DNA from: an uncultured Bacteroidia bacterium
GTDB taxonomy: Bacteria > Bacteroidota > Bacteroidia > Bacteroidales > Prolixibacteraceae
Assembly: GCA_903918045.1 (NCBI GenBank)
Contig: CAIXCY010000230.1
Location: 1 to 64,000, forward strand
Direction: 5' to 3'
Length of the DNA: 64,000 bases
Below are positions 1 to 8,438 of this stretch, one piece after another (position 1 is the stretch's first letter; every line of letters begins with the position of its first letter). Both the position numbers and the translations under genes were made by a program. Under the pieces are notes generated by a model, which saw only the letters and a list, made by a program, of their open reading frames with translations, was not told where the DNA came from and searched no databases.

Positions 1-474
1 CGCACAGAATTTCTTTACCGACAAATGGTGCAACTCAAAGCGAAAGGGGATGATTTCCTTGATGATTTTAATGTAGATGGAACAGTTGCCGTCGGTTATA
101 GTGGAGAAGAATCGATCTTAACATTTGATAAAGATGAAAATAGCGGACAATCTGATTACCACGCAATGGCAGATGTGCTCGATTTTACTAATAATGCTTT
201 TGAGTATTTGCGCAGATTCTCGATCTCCGATGGGGGCAATTTAATTCATGAGGAAACAGAAGACAAATTTATAATTGATCATACTCTGGAATTAAATTGG
301 AATATTGAGCTTTTAAGTGCTCCGGAACTAAGCTCCATAGAATACTTTTGCTATGCTTCACATATCCTTTTTGTTGATTCACGTTACTCTCTATCTGATA
401 TCATCCGCATCAATGACTTTAGGAATGAAGTTAAAGTGACCCACCAGAACTGGGGAGAAAAATTAACTGTTTGA
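1..474 (+). CDS. Hypothetical protein, 5' end outside the window
   Basis: The frame is open from base 1, with eight codons before the first ATG at 25, and stops at 472-474, so the gene is probably truncated by the window edge. At least 157 residues are visible. The product is acidic and soluble-looking, with no signal peptide or membrane segment in the visible part. I recognise no family. It could instead start at ATG 25, but no clear promoter lies in the 24 bases before it, so a longer protein is more likely. Confidence 0.6.
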   Translation, partial: RTEFLYRQMVQLKAKGDDFLDDFNVDGTVAVGYSGEESILTFDKDENSGQSDYHAMADVLDFTNNAFEYLRRFSISDGGNLIHEETEDKFIIDHTLELNWNIELLSAPELSSIEYFCYASHILFVDSRYSLSDIIRINDFRNEVKVTHQNWGEKLTV

Positions 475-603
475 TAAAATGCTGAACCAATTATCGCATG
501 AAAATAGCAGAATTACGAATTATCAATTTGGAACTTGTTGTTGCATAGTTAAATAAGGGCGTCATCACTTGAACAGTCAGATCAATACCAAAAAGAAAAA
601 GCA

Positions 604-843
604 ATGGGAAAAATTAAACTTAAAATTCGACAAATCATTGGAATTGTGCATAAGGTTGTCAAAGAGAGCAATTCGATAAGAACTTTTATCGGAAGGGTAA
701 GATTAATAATACGTTTAAGGCGCGAGCTTAAATATGTAACGAGGACTAAACTCGAATTAATCAAATACCATAATTTTGAATTTGCAGCACATATGCGTGA
801 CAAGGAAAAAGACTTTATAAAACAATTAAACAAATTGCTTTAA
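604..843 (+). CDS. Small basic protein with a UVR-like motif
   Basis: A 79-residue basic protein with many Arg and Lys in residues 1-45. Residues about 50-75 form a helix whose pattern (E-L-I then F-E-F-A-A-H-M-R-D-K then F-I-K-Q-L) resembles the UVR motif of UvrB, UvrC, ClpC and McsA, which mediates protein-protein contacts. No other domain is present, so this would be a free-standing UVR-type helix. It lies just upstream of the WYL regulator in the same direction, but that gene has its own -7 element, so co-transcription is uncertain. The function is unknown. Confidence 0.5.
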   Translation: MGKIKLKIRQIIGIVHKVVKESNSIRTFIGRVRLIIRLRRELKYVTRTKLELIKYHNFEFAAHMRDKEKDFIKQLNKLL

Positions 844-873
844 TCTACGCCAAATTTTGACATAGTCTATCAC

Positions 874-881
874 TATCTTTG
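874..881 (+). promoter_or_regulatory. Bacteroidota-type -7 element upstream of the WYL gene
   Basis: TATCTTTG matches the Bacteroidota -7 consensus TAnnTTTG. A TTTTG lies at 855-859, but the spacing of 14 is shorter than the usual 19 or so, so only the -7 box is convincing. It would give a leader of about 17 bases before ATG 904. Confidence 0.5.
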
Positions 882-903
882 ATTAAACAAAACATCAGAA
901 AGT

Positions 904-1806
904 ATGTCAACAAAAGAATCGCTTTTGCGTTACTTCCATATTACGAATAAGTTACGGAAGTCTCCGGCAACATTTAATGAACTTGACTCCTATCTTCGGC
1001 AACAATCGGAGCTGCAAAGTATGAATTTTAATGTTTCGAAACGACAGTTTAAGCGTGATTTGGAGGATATCGGATCGATCTTCGAGATTGAGATCAGCTA
1101 TGATTTTAAGCGTCGGGTTTATGCTATCGATGAAGAACTCCAGTCTGAGGTCAGCCGTCGGAGGTTAGAGGCTTTCGATACCTTCAACGCTTTGAAAATC
1201 GGAGAGAATATATCCAAATCTATACAGTTTGAAAACCGGCGGCCACAGGGGACTGAAAATCTTTTTGGCCTGCTACATGCCATCAATAATAATTTGCAGA
1301 TCCGGTTTACTTATCAGAAATTCTGGGAGGATGAACCATCACAACGGCTTGTTGGTCCATTGGCTCTTAAAGAGTTTAAAAACCGGTGGTACCTCATTTC
1401 AACAAACCTGGATAAAGACTCTTCTAACGGTATTATTAAAACATTCGGGTTAGATCGAATATCTTCACTGGAGATTACCAAAAGTAAGTTCAAGTACCCT
1501 CAGCATTTCAATATTGAAGAATACTTCAGGCATAGTTTCGGGATTATATCCCCGACGGAAGAGAAACCAACTGAGGTGATCCTCTCGTTTGACCCGGATC
1601 AGGGAAAATACATCAAAACGTTGCCTCTTCATCATTCGCAGCAGATTATTGTGGATAATTCTGATGAATTACGAATCAAATTATTAATTTATAATACGTT
1701 TGATTTCAGAATGGAGCTCCTGGCACATGGAAATACAGTTAGGGTATTACAACCAGAATTGTTAGCGGCGGAGATCAGGGATGAACATTTAGCAGCGGCT
1801 AAGTAA
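904..1806 (+). CDS. WYL-domain transcriptional regulator
   Basis: A 300-residue regulator. The N-terminus (residues 1-80) looks like a winged-helix DNA-binding region, including V-S-K-R-Q-F-K-R-D-L as the probable recognition helix. Residues about 120-200 are a WYL domain with the signature R-W-Y-L-I near residue 160, and the rest resembles the WYL C-terminal extension (WCX). WYL proteins bind nucleic-acid-type or nucleotide ligands and often control defence, DNA repair or stress genes. No defence gene lies beside it here: upstream is a small UVR-like protein, downstream a decayed gene and a tRNA. The target is unknown. Confidence 0.8.
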   Translation: MSTKESLLRYFHITNKLRKSPATFNELDSYLRQQSELQSMNFNVSKRQFKRDLEDIGSIFEIEISYDFKRRVYAIDEELQSEVSRRRLEAFDTFNALKIGENISKSIQFENRRPQGTENLFGLLHAINNNLQIRFTYQKFWEDEPSQRLVGPLALKEFKNRWYLISTNLDKDSSNGIIKTFGLDRISSLEITKSKFKYPQHFNIEEYFRHSFGIISPTEEKPTEVILSFDPDQGKYIKTLPLHHSQQIIVDNSDELRIKLLIYNTFDFRMELLAHGNTVRVLQPELLAAEIRDEHLAAAK

Positions 1807-1944
1807 TTCTTTTAAGATTTGTATAATGATTGAAATATCATCTGAAAAAAAAAGGTCAGAGTAGCCAGCGAGTTCACTATTCAATATTAGACTGGTCAGT
1901 AGATAGTTGACCTTAGTTATGGATACTGGTGAACTATCCCCTAA

Positions 1945-2457
1945 TCAGTGGATAGTTGATGTCAATTCAATTGTATTATTCTGGTTATTCTGGATAAATC
2001 TTAGTTGAAGTGATGACAGTCCCGAAAACATAGGCGGCTCATCCAACGCTTTTTTATAAAGCAAATTACCTGCAGAATTCTCCTTTCTATCTTTTATTCT
2101 CTCTTTAAAATCATAAAATATTTGCAGGTTAAACGGTTTAAAAGTATCCCTGTCTGGCGTTGATTGAAGCCAATTTTATCTTGGAATATAGACGGGGAGT
2201 CTTCTTTATGTAATATTTCATCGACTTTTTTATCGATGAACTCGCCTGTTGGTGATTTTTTTGAATCTATCCGGCAAATTCTCCCGGTCAGATTTGAAAA
2301 ATTTCATTTGTGATCGAGCCACATGATGTTCTCTTTTGAAAGATTTTGGCTTAAAAGCTCAGTGGTAGTTTTCAAAAACACCATTTTGATACTGATTTTT
2401 CCGTATTAAATTCGCAAAAATAGGCATACTTGTTAATATTGATAATTTTCTGAACAT
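1945..2457 (-). pseudogene. Decayed protein-coding gene (remnant)
   Basis: This stretch lies in an otherwise gene-free interval of nearly 1 kb. The minus strand shows protein-like fragments that continue one another only across frame changes. A start at 2457 reads about 32 residues to a stop. A second frame reads about 95 residues interrupted by one in-frame TGA after I-M-W-L-D-H-K. A third frame supplies about 50 residues ending at 1945 with T-S-T-I-H. Amino-acid composition is ordinary across the junctions, which suggests one gene with one in-frame stop and at least two frameshifts. I cannot name the family. Confidence 0.35.
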
Positions 2458-2738
2458 GAAAATTAATTGAACTTCCCAGAAGAAAATGATGCAATAAAAT
2501 TAATCAGTGAATTTTGGAGACGATTTTTCGCCGGACTATACAAAGATGCTTTTTTATGCATGATTTCGATTTCATTTCATTAACACAATGCTTTCCTGAT
2601 TCTTATCCCTTAAATGAATAAACACAATGATAAACAGTTGGTTACAGTTAATAGTCATCTCTGGAGTGAGAATATGATCTGCGCGACATTAATATTTCCA
2701 AAATTCATGGCCCATTTGTATGTATATATGTATGTAGC

Positions 2739-2781
2739 AAAAAAAAATACCACTGAAAATCAATTGATTACAGCGGTATTT
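2739..2781 (-). terminator. Intrinsic terminator of tRNA-Arg
   Basis: On the minus strand, directly after the tRNA 3' end, an 11-bp stem (2771-2781 with 2745-2755, one G-U wobble) encloses a 15-base loop and is followed by a run of U (plus-strand A tract 2739-2747). This is a textbook factor-independent terminator for the tRNA. Confidence 0.85.
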
Positions 2782-2782
2782 G

Positions 2783-2855
2783 TGACCCCGGAGAGACTCG
2801 AACCCCCAACCTTCTGATCCGTAGTCAGATGCTCTATCCATTAAGCTACGGGGCC
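2783..2855 (-). tRNA. tRNA-Arg (anticodon ACG)
   Basis: The reverse complement folds into a full cloverleaf of 73 bases. The 7-bp acceptor stem pairs GGCCCCG with CGGGGTC, followed by discriminator A. The D arm is regular, the anticodon stem pairs TCTGA with TCAGA around the loop CTACGGA, and the T arm contains TTCGAGT. Loop positions 34-36 read ACG, decoding CGN arginine codons. CCA is not encoded. A terminator follows immediately. A short plus-strand open frame overlapping this gene is an artefact. Confidence 0.96.
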
Positions 2856-3095
2856 AGTTTTGCTTTAAAGCGGTGCAAAGATAATCAGATTTTGTAAAAT
2901 AAAACCATATTATCGTTTTATTTTAGCTCCTCTGATTCCTGAAAAATCGGTGACTAATTCGAAATATCTCCCATATCATCCTTATATATTGCATTATACT
3001 GAGCACAAATGGGTTCTTAAACTGACTGAACTTTTGATAAGGGTTGCCTGTTAATGGAGTATACAACTGTAAATTTAGCCTTCAAAAATGTCAAA

Positions 3096-4937
3096 ATGAG
3101 AAAATTTCTCCTCTCCTCTATTATTTCATTATGCATTTTACAAAACCTTAATGCACAGAAATCGATCAGTCAGGCAATCCAGGACACGGTATTAGGGTGG
3201 ACCAAAGTTTACCACTTCAAAGGGTATAAAGAGGGGCGAAGAATGGATGATCTTTTTTTTTCTCCAACCCAGCTGAGCTTTATGGATTCACTGGCCAACT
3301 GGATGCAGGTAAGTTATATTCCAAAAGCTGGAATAGGAAATATTACGAAAACAATCGGCCCCAAAATTGGCCGTTATAACGCTGATGAAATTGCACTTCC
3401 GCAGCTCTATGGAACCACTGCATGGACGTGGAATGTATCCTCAAATAATGGTAAACTTGAGAAAATAGCAGAAACACAGACGGCCTGGAGCATTACTGCA
3501 AACCTGGTTCCCGCAACTTCCTGGGCAATCCCCTTTTTATGTTCTGCCAATGAATATTATTTCACTTTGCCTTTGGCAGATCCTGTTCAACTGTATGGTT
3601 CACAGTTAGCTGAACTAATTGATTTTTCAAAAGTAAATTCCATAAGATCGTATCCATTCTTCTGGATTAAACGGGTTAGTGATGCTGGCGCTTCCCCATG
3701 TGTAATCCTATGTAAAAACAATAAACTCCCGTTTATAAAACTTTCAAAAGGTGAGTTTCTGAAGTTACTGGAGAAATCGATTCCCCGCGTTTATGAAGAA
3801 GAAAAAAAGAAGATCGTTGAAAAAGCGCAGGGGAATCAGCGGGACATTGACTATTTTCTTAAGTATGAAGGTGAAAAACTCGATCGCCGCCTAAAGGGTA
3901 TCGCCAGATTAACCGAAAAATACAGAGACCGTCTGGGTGAATTTGCCAAAACAAGTTATCAACCCACCCTTTATGATATTGAAAGTAACGACGGGGATCC
4001 GTTTTTTTCCGGGGATATAAATAATCCTGAAATAAACAAAGCCCAGGTTTATCAACTCGACCCCGATGCAAAAGAACTATGCAAAAAAGATAAGCCGCAA
4101 TGGATTACAATTTCCTGGATTGCATCATTTACTGATCCTAACATTTATTACAGACACGAAGCCATTATAAATAATTTTAATTTTGACTATGTCTACAATT
4201 TCTTTTTTGATCCTGATAAAGTAAAAAATTTGCCCTATCGCCCTTTACATACCCCTTCTGATGGAAAAAATCAGAGCGTATTGCAACCAACAGACAATTT
4301 TAAAGGGAATGGGGCTATGAGTGACTTCTGGTTTTTTGATGACTTTTCAGCAAATGGAAACAATGAAAAACCTGCCGGATGGAATGCACCCCTTGGAAAT
4401 GGCAATTTCGCAACCGTTAAAACTGTTGATGGAGAAAATGGTAAATGGGTACAGCTTAAAGGCAACTTCATTTCAGCCGGTAAGCTCCGGAAACCATTGC
4501 CTGACGATTTCACCTTAACCTTCGATTTGATTGTACCTAAGGGGTTTACATGGGGTGGGAAGGCCATAGAGATGATGTTGGCTAATGAAAAGTCAGAATT
4601 GGTTTACCAAAACTCAATCACACTAAGAGTTAGACCCGGATTTAATGGATCAGACGGAAAATCCACCTTAAATATATCGTCTCCTTCAGGTATAGTATAC
4701 GGTAAAGAAGCTCAGGTACCTGGATTTTCAAATGACAAAAATAACAATTGTATAAAGATAGCTCTTAAAAGAAACAAGGAGTTGCTGGAGGTATATACAG
4801 ATAATAAACAGATTATCAATATTGGGAAAGCGATTCCGGCAGATTTGAAATTTAATTTTTTATCCTTTTCTCATATTAGCAGCGATAATGAAACGGAGAA
4901 ATATTATATCAGTAATGTTAAAATAACCAAAGACTAA
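3096..4937 (+). CDS. Secreted protein of unknown function with a C-terminal beta-sandwich-like region
   Basis: I chose ATG 3096 because it begins a clean signal peptide (M-R-K-F-L-L followed by a hydrophobic core, ending N-L-N-A-Q). An in-frame ATG at 3054 would put 14 residues in front of it. The mature protein is about 590 residues. The middle (around 235-290) is a charged, probably helical stretch rich in K and E. The last 200 residues begin F-F-D-D-F-S and read like a concanavalin-A-like beta-sandwich, as in many Bacteroidota exported proteins. No catalytic motif was recognised. The gene stands alone between tRNA-Arg and feoAB. Confidence 0.75.
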   Translation: MRKFLLSSIISLCILQNLNAQKSISQAIQDTVLGWTKVYHFKGYKEGRRMDDLFFSPTQLSFMDSLANWMQVSYIPKAGIGNITKTIGPKIGRYNADEIALPQLYGTTAWTWNVSSNNGKLEKIAETQTAWSITANLVPATSWAIPFLCSANEYYFTLPLADPVQLYGSQLAELIDFSKVNSIRSYPFFWIKRVSDAGASPCVILCKNNKLPFIKLSKGEFLKLLEKSIPRVYEEEKKKIVEKAQGNQRDIDYFLKYEGEKLDRRLKGIARLTEKYRDRLGEFAKTSYQPTLYDIESNDGDPFFSGDINNPEINKAQVYQLDPDAKELCKKDKPQWITISWIASFTDPNIYYRHEAIINNFNFDYVYNFFFDPDKVKNLPYRPLHTPSDGKNQSVLQPTDNFKGNGAMSDFWFFDDFSANGNNEKPAGWNAPLGNGNFATVKTVDGENGKWVQLKGNFISAGKLRKPLPDDFTLTFDLIVPKGFTWGGKAIEMMLANEKSELVYQNSITLRVRPGFNGSDGKSTLNISSPSGIVYGKEAQVPGFSNDKNNNCIKIALKRNKELLEVYTDNKQIINIGKAIPADLKFNFLSFSHISSDNETEKYYISNVKITKD

Positions 4938-5267
4938 TTCGGCTCTAAAACGATCTATTTGGGTAAATAAGATCTCCTTATTGCTAATCAGTTGATAATT
5001 TGCGGCTAGGTTTTGGTTACTGGCGGCTGGATGAATGTCCGTAACTAACTAACTTTTATTCTTAACCATGTTCTGAAAAAGGCTACTTTCCCCTATCGAA
5101 AATCTGCCACCTGCCAGCTGCCAATTGCTCCCGATACATCAGGACAATGAGAGTGAAATTTCTATTACCCATACTATTTGTCATCGAACCACTAAATCTG
5201 CCCGAATGCAGTAATAAATAGTTGTAAAAATAGCGGTGTTTTTTCTATGATTAAGGATTTAATGTCC
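4938..5267. other. Intergenic region upstream of feoAB
   Basis: No gene is visible. It contains a low-complexity patch at about 5103-5130 in which CTGCCA-type units are repeated. A related patch (GGATGGCAGATGGCA, opposite sense) occurs near 21442-21457. Otherwise nothing was recognised apart from the feoAB promoter at its end. Confidence 0.4.
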
Positions 5268-5275
5268 TATATTTG
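5268..5275 (+). promoter_or_regulatory. -7 element of feoAB
   Basis: TATATTTG matches TAnnTTTG exactly. It lies 13 bases before ATG 5289 and inside any reading that starts at 5247, so it argues for the shorter protein with a very short leader. Confidence 0.55.
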
Positions 5276-5288
5276 CATCCTATTTTTA

Positions 5289-7736
5289 ATGGTTCTAAAT
5301 AAGAATAAGGTGCGACTTTCAGAAGTTGAAGAAAATAAGCATGTTGTAATAACGAAGGTGCTGGGTCACGGCTCTTTTCGTCGACGAATCTCGGAAATGG
5401 GATTTGTTGCAGGAAAAGAAGTGATTGTGCTGAAAAATGCACCATTGTACGATCCTGTTGAATATCAGCTTCTTGGCTACAATGTATCGCTACGTAGGGC
5501 CGAAGCGTACCTGATCGAAGTGATTACAATGGAGGAAGCCATGGATACTGTTGCCCCAACCTTTGATGGGACAATTGATATGGAAGAGCTGAAAAGGTCG
5601 GCACATGAGAAGGGAAAGACGATCCAGGTTGCTTTGGTTGGAAATCCAAACTGCGGAAAGACAACACTTTTTAACCGGGTTACCAATTCGAAGGAGCATG
5701 TTGGAAATTACACCGGTGTAACGGTCGATTCTAAAATTGCATCCTTCCAGCACAAAGGGTATACTTTTAACCTTGTTGATCTTCCAGGGACTTATTCACT
5801 GACATCGTTCTCGCCTGAAGAATTATTTACCAGAAACTATATTATTGAGGAAACTCCGGATATCGTGCTTAACGTAATCGATTCCTCAAATCTCGAACGG
5901 AATATGTTTCTGACCACTCAATTGATCGATATGGATATCAAAGTGGTGGTTGCGTTAAATATGTACGACGACCTTAAAACCAGCGGAGCCAAACTCGACC
6001 GGATAAATCTGGGTAAACTTCTTGGTATCCCCATCATTCCCACAACTGCGAGTAGTGGCGAGGGGTTGAATAAGTTATTTGATGAAATTATTGAGGTTTA
6101 CGAGGAGCGAAATCCTGTAGTACGCCATATTCACATAAATTACGGAGAGGAACTTGAACAATCGATCAAGGCAATCCGTAAGGAGATAAAAAAAGACAAA
6201 CCCATAACTGCCAGGTTGTCATCAAGGTATTTGGCGATAAGGCTTTTGGATAAAGACCCGACTGCTCTTGATACGCTTAAGTCATCCACAAATTATACCG
6301 GTATCAATGAGGTAATTCAGCATGAAATGGCCCGTTTGAAATCAAGATGGAATGAGGAGAGTCCGCACCTGATTACGGATGCTAAATTCGGGTTTATTTC
6401 GGGCGCTCTGCGTGAGACTTTTGTCCCTGGAGTACAGTGGCGTTATGCGATCACAGGTAAGATTGACAGGCTGGTCACTCATCGTATCTTAGGCTATCCC
6501 ATATTCCTGCTCTTTATGTTTTTAACATTTTTTGCCACATTCCAGTTGGGAGCTTATCCAATGGCATGGATCAATAGCGGGGTCGCTTTGATTGGCAATT
6601 TGATTAAGGCTTCAATGCCTGTAGGAATGCTTAAGGATCTGTTCACAGACGGAATTGTAAATGGCCTGGGAAGTATAATTGTTTTTCTCCCTAATATTTT
6701 GATTTTATTCTTCTTTACTTCATTGATGGAAGATACCGGATATATGGCCAGGGCAGCTTTTATTATGGACAAGCTCATGCACAAGATTGGATTGCACGGA
6801 CGCTCTTTTATCCCAATGGTTATGGGGTTCGGATGCAATGTCCCTGCGATTATGGCCACACGTACGATCCGAAACCGTGGTGACCGGTTACTCACCATGC
6901 TGATCATCCCTTTTATGTCATGTTCGGCCCGTTTGCCGGTCTATATCGTACTTATTTCTGCTTTTTTTCATAATTATCCGGCGCTGATTCTTACGGGGTT
7001 ATACCTGTTCGGAATTACAATGGCGATCTTAATGGCTAAGATCTTGAACCGCACTCTTTTCAAGCGTAAAGATACACCGTTTGTGATGGAGCTTCCTCCT
7101 TACCGGATGCCGGTATTGCGAAATACACTGGTTCATATGTGGGATAAGGCAAGTCAATATATCAAGAAGATTGGGGGGACCATTCTTGTTGCTGTGGTTG
7201 TTATCTGGGCGCTGGAATATTTTCCCAGAAGTGCAACTGATCAAAACCATTCCTCCGATACTCCGGAGGCCCAGACCTCACATGTAATACTGCCTGTTCA
7301 ATCTCAAATTGAACACTCTTATCTGGGAACAATCGGCCATGCCATTGAACCGATTATCAGTCCACTTGGATTTGACTGGCGAATGGGGATTTGCCTGGTG
7401 GCCGGGATTCCGGCTAAGGAGATCGTGGTTAGCACAATGGGTGTGTTGTACGAAACCGGGAAAGATGTTCAGCAATCGAAAGAACTTTTACCCGAGATCC
7501 TTAAATCAGAAGTTTATTATGTGGGACCCAAGGCAGGAGAGAAGGTCTTTAACCAGGCGGTAGCTCTCTCTTTTCTTGTATTCGTGCTCCTCTATTTCCC
7601 TTGTATTGCCGTGATTGCCACCATTAAACGGGAATCCGGAAGCTGGAAATGGGCGCTCTTTACCGTTTTGTATACCACCGGATTTGCCTGGATTTTTGCT
7701 TTTATCACCTACCGGATCGCACTGTTTTTTATTTAG
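5289..7736 (+). CDS. feoB: Fused FeoA-FeoB ferrous iron transporter
   Basis: Imports Fe2+ across the inner membrane. The first 80 or so residues are a FeoA (SH3-like) domain. After a linker comes the FeoB G domain: G1 is G-N-P-N-C-G-K-T-T (residues 132-140 counted from the upstream ATG 5247), then G-N-Y-T-G-V-T, D-L-P-G-T-Y-S and N-M-Y-D. The C-terminal half is polytopic, with the FeoB core E-D-T-G-Y-M-A-R-A-A and G-F-G-C-N-V-P-A. FeoA-FeoB fusions are common in this phylum. ATG 5289 is chosen over 5247 because a -7 box lies between them. A small Cys-rich gene follows, as in many feo loci. Confidence 0.97.
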   Translation: MVLNKNKVRLSEVEENKHVVITKVLGHGSFRRRISEMGFVAGKEVIVLKNAPLYDPVEYQLLGYNVSLRRAEAYLIEVITMEEAMDTVAPTFDGTIDMEELKRSAHEKGKTIQVALVGNPNCGKTTLFNRVTNSKEHVGNYTGVTVDSKIASFQHKGYTFNLVDLPGTYSLTSFSPEELFTRNYIIEETPDIVLNVIDSSNLERNMFLTTQLIDMDIKVVVALNMYDDLKTSGAKLDRINLGKLLGIPIIPTTASSGEGLNKLFDEIIEVYEERNPVVRHIHINYGEELEQSIKAIRKEIKKDKPITARLSSRYLAIRLLDKDPTALDTLKSSTNYTGINEVIQHEMARLKSRWNEESPHLITDAKFGFISGALRETFVPGVQWRYAITGKIDRLVTHRILGYPIFLLFMFLTFFATFQLGAYPMAWINSGVALIGNLIKASMPVGMLKDLFTDGIVNGLGSIIVFLPNILILFFFTSLMEDTGYMARAAFIMDKLMHKIGLHGRSFIPMVMGFGCNVPAIMATRTIRNRGDRLLTMLIIPFMSCSARLPVYIVLISAFFHNYPALILTGLYLFGITMAILMAKILNRTLFKRKDTPFVMELPPYRMPVLRNTLVHMWDKASQYIKKIGGTILVAVVVIWALEYFPRSATDQNHSSDTPEAQTSHVILPVQSQIEHSYLGTIGHAIEPIISPLGFDWRMGICLVAGIPAKEIVVSTMGVLYETGKDVQQSKELLPEILKSEVYYVGPKAGEKVFNQAVALSFLVFVLLYFPCIAVIATIKRESGSWKWALFTVLYTTGFAWIFAFITYRIALFFI

Positions 7737-7774
7737 ATCTGGTTTTAGTTTAACCTTTATTACAACTCTTGGAT

Positions 7775-7948
7775 ATGCAGGAAATTATAACTTGGATTGT
7801 TGTTTTGGTCGCCTTCTCGATTATGGGGTACAAGGCGGTACAGTCATTAAAATCATTTAAGAAGGTCGAAAGTAGCTGTAACGGATGTGGAGGTGGCTGC
7901 TGCGGATGCCCGGTTGCACCTGCTAACCGAAAAGTTGCAAAGAGATAA
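7775..7948 (+). CDS. FeoB-associated Cys-rich membrane protein
   Basis: A 57-residue protein. Residues 4-22 form one membrane helix (I-I-T-W-I-V-V-L-V-A), followed by a short basic stretch and a cluster of five cysteines within C-N-G-C-G-G-G-C-C-G-C, then a basic tail. This matches the small FeoB-associated proteins found directly after feoB, thought to assist or sense iron during transport. It starts 38 bases after the feoB stop, so it is probably co-transcribed. The cysteine cluster could bind iron or an Fe-S cluster; that is inference. Confidence 0.85.
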   Translation: MQEIITWIVVLVAFSIMGYKAVQSLKSFKKVESSCNGCGGGCCGCPVAPANRKVAKR

Positions 7949-7990
7949 TTTTCAGAAAATCTCTGTATCTTCGTATTATATTCATTGGTT

Positions 7991-8392
7991 ATGAAGACGT
8001 CTTTTTTAATACTAATTATACTTCTCTTCTTGCCCTTACTTAAAACTTTTGCACAGGAGCAACAGGTCGTGGTTCCTTATACCCTTGCTGATCGTGACCG
8101 CACCATACGGACTGAAGCGAAGATTGAAACTTTGGAAGCAAAGATGAATGTCAAATTCGAAGCGGTCAATGCCCGGATTGACTACCTTTTTTGGCTTCAG
8201 GGGGTGATTGTTGCTTTAATTTTGTTTATGCTCGGATATATGATCTGGGACAGAAGGACTGCTCTTCAGCCCGCTCTGGAAAAGGCGAGTGATGCTGATG
8301 CAAAAACCACAAGCCTAATCCGTTCGCTGCGAGACTATTCCAAAAAACACCCTGATCTTGCCGAGATCCTGAAAACTCATGGAATATTATAA
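7991..8392 (+). CDS. Small membrane-anchored protein with coiled coil
   Basis: A 133-residue protein. The N-terminus has a signal peptide ending T-F-A-Q. Residues about 35-65 (T-E-A-K-I-E-T-L-E-A-K-M) look like a short coiled coil. A membrane helix follows (W-L-Q-G-V-I-V-A-L-I-L-F-M), then a soluble tail. Reading could begin at TTG 7985, but ATG 7991 gives the normal signal peptide. A TATCTTCG element at 7967-7974 could be its promoter. No family name is certain; similar short proteins are common and uncharacterised in Bacteroidota. Confidence 0.7.
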   Translation: MKTSFLILIILLFLPLLKTFAQEQQVVVPYTLADRDRTIRTEAKIETLEAKMNVKFEAVNARIDYLFWLQGVIVALILFMLGYMIWDRRTALQPALEKASDADAKTTSLIRSLRDYSKKHPDLAEILKTHGIL

Positions 8393-8438
8393 TTTCTTAT
8401 ATTTCTATTTTTTTCTACCAATCTCCTCTTGATTCACC

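Noticed and set aside
496-546. 16-codon ORF after the first gene
   Set aside because: Too short, no motif, no promoter seen.
904-1806. WYL protein as part of a defence or CRISPR system
   Set aside because: No nuclease, Cas, toxin or repeat array is within reach; association alone is not evidence.
2614-2817. 67-codon plus-strand ORF
   Set aside because: It runs into the tRNA-Arg gene and its terminator; no family match or ribosome-binding context.
4271-4567. 98-codon minus-strand ORF inside the secreted protein gene
   Set aside because: Shadow frame of the plus-strand coding sequence without its own signals.
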